A stretch of DNA of 64,000 nucleotides from Actinoplanes sichuanensis. GTDB taxonomy: Bacteria > Actinomycetota > Actinomycetes > Mycobacteriales > Micromonosporaceae. This document shows, in pieces, positions 63,677-64,000 of this stretch; within the stretch, counting starts at the first letter, position 1; the number at the start of each line of letters is the position of its first letter. Location of the stretch: NCBI RefSeq assembly GCF_033097365.1, contig NZ_AP028461.1, positions 1,674,001 through 1,738,000 on the forward strand, given 5' to 3'. The notes under the pieces are model-generated. The model made no database searches. It was not told the origin of the DNA and worked only from the letters and a program-made list of their open reading frames with translations. The translations under genes were made by a program, and so were the position numbers.

Positions 63677-63797
63677 GATCCCTCCTCACCGGGCCGCGCG
63701 CCGAGTGCCGCTCGACGAACAGCGCCTCCTCGGCCGATCCACCGCCCGCCTGTTCAAGCGCGATGATCCGCGGTGGATTCCCGGATCCGGAAGGGTC

Positions 63798-64000
63798 TCA
63801 CGACCCGGCGACGGCCGTGATCGCCCCGTGCGGCCGGTGCGCCGGGTCGTCGGCTCGCAGCAGCCGCTCCACCTCGGTGAATCCGGCCGCGGTGAGTCGG
63901 TCGCTCAATTCACCGGGCGGCCATCGGTACGCCGTGGTCACCTTGTGGTCGAACGGGCCGAGCTCGTCACCGGTGAAGAAACCGAGCACCAGCTTGCCGC
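63798..64000 (-). CDS. C-terminal end of a probable SAM-dependent methyltransferase (5' end outside window)
   Basis: The frame is open to the window edge. The visible ~66 residues (GKLVLGFFTGD, then ELGPFDHKVTTAYRWPPGEL, then AGFTEVERLLRADDP) match the end of class I methyltransferases, where a strand, the GYRWP-like loop and the AGF helix precede the last strand. SAM-binding motifs would be upstream, so the call rests on the tail only. Confidence 0.6.
   Translation of the reverse strand, partial: GKLVLGFFTGDELGPFDHKVTTAYRWPPGELSDRLTAAGFTEVERLLRADDPAHRPHGAITAVAGS

Overview
This window is high-GC actinobacterial DNA. The secreted protein repertoire, a CebR-type operator in front of a secreted enzyme, and the giant RHS-type secreted proteins fit a filamentous actinomycete of the Micromonosporaceae type (Actinoplanes-like). 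That placement is inference from style; no rRNA, tRNA or other phylogenetic marker is present.

Bases 1-11,900 hold the 3' end of a GGDEF/EAL signalling gene, a secreted zinc-metallopeptidase-like protein behind a CebR-like operator, and a 2,770-residue surface protein made of about 20 DUF11/DUF7507-type repeats that ends in a Ser/Pro-rich stalk, an NPITG motif, a membrane helix and a basic tail.

Bases 11,950-40,570 are the centre of interest. Two paralogous giant RHS/YD-repeat polymorphic toxins (3,835 and 3,853 aa) lie in tandem. Both have the order: weak signal peptide, DNRLRE-like domain, RHS entry, two LamG domains each interrupted by a ricin-type lectin block, YD repeats, a third LamG, RHS core end, Lys/Pro-rich linker, pretoxin HINT domain, unrelated C-terminal tip. 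Tip 1 (128 aa) is unrecognised. It is followed, with an 8-bp overlap, by a 62-aa Cys/His-rich putative immunity gene. Tip 2 (143 aa) has a PD-(D/E)xK nuclease signature. It is followed, with a 16-bp overlap, by a 220-aa putative immunity gene. Between the two toxins lies a displaced, broken RHS-core/HINT remnant containing an 818-bp copy of the first toxin that looks identical by eye. The same 10-bp palindrome sits exactly 78 bp upstream of both toxin start codons. After the second immunity gene come a truncated gene, an ISAs1-type insertion sequence with visible inverted repeats, a fragment of a tetR gene whose complete copy is 1.8 kb further on, and two or three small orphan genes of immunity-gene character. 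This looks like an actively remodelled toxin/immunity locus.

Bases 40,566-47,217 return to chromosomal style. A TetR regulator is divergent from a saccharopine-dehydrogenase-like oxidoreductase. A LysR regulator is divergent from an operon of an FAD amine oxidase, a DUF1338/HglS-type 2-oxoadipate dioxygenase-decarboxylase and an aminoadipate-semialdehyde-type aldehyde dehydrogenase. Together these fit lysine/pipecolate catabolism via 2-aminoadipate and 2-oxoadipate to 2-hydroxyglutarate.

Bases 47,237-64,000 hold ordinary genes: a secreted Cna-B-like protein, a secreted glycosidase-like protein, a subtilase fused to a beta-propeller, an aldo/keto reductase with a divergent ArsR-like regulator, a hemerythrin protein, a degenerate metallo-beta-lactamase-fold protein, a membrane protein, a membrane-anchored Nudix-like protein, a LysR regulator divergent from a 58-aa Cys-containing peptide gene, an ABC-2 exporter pair, an SDR, a RibD/DHFR-like reductase, an AraC regulator, a VIT1/CCC1-family transporter, and the 3' end of a probable methyltransferase. 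No CRISPR array or structural RNA gene was seen.
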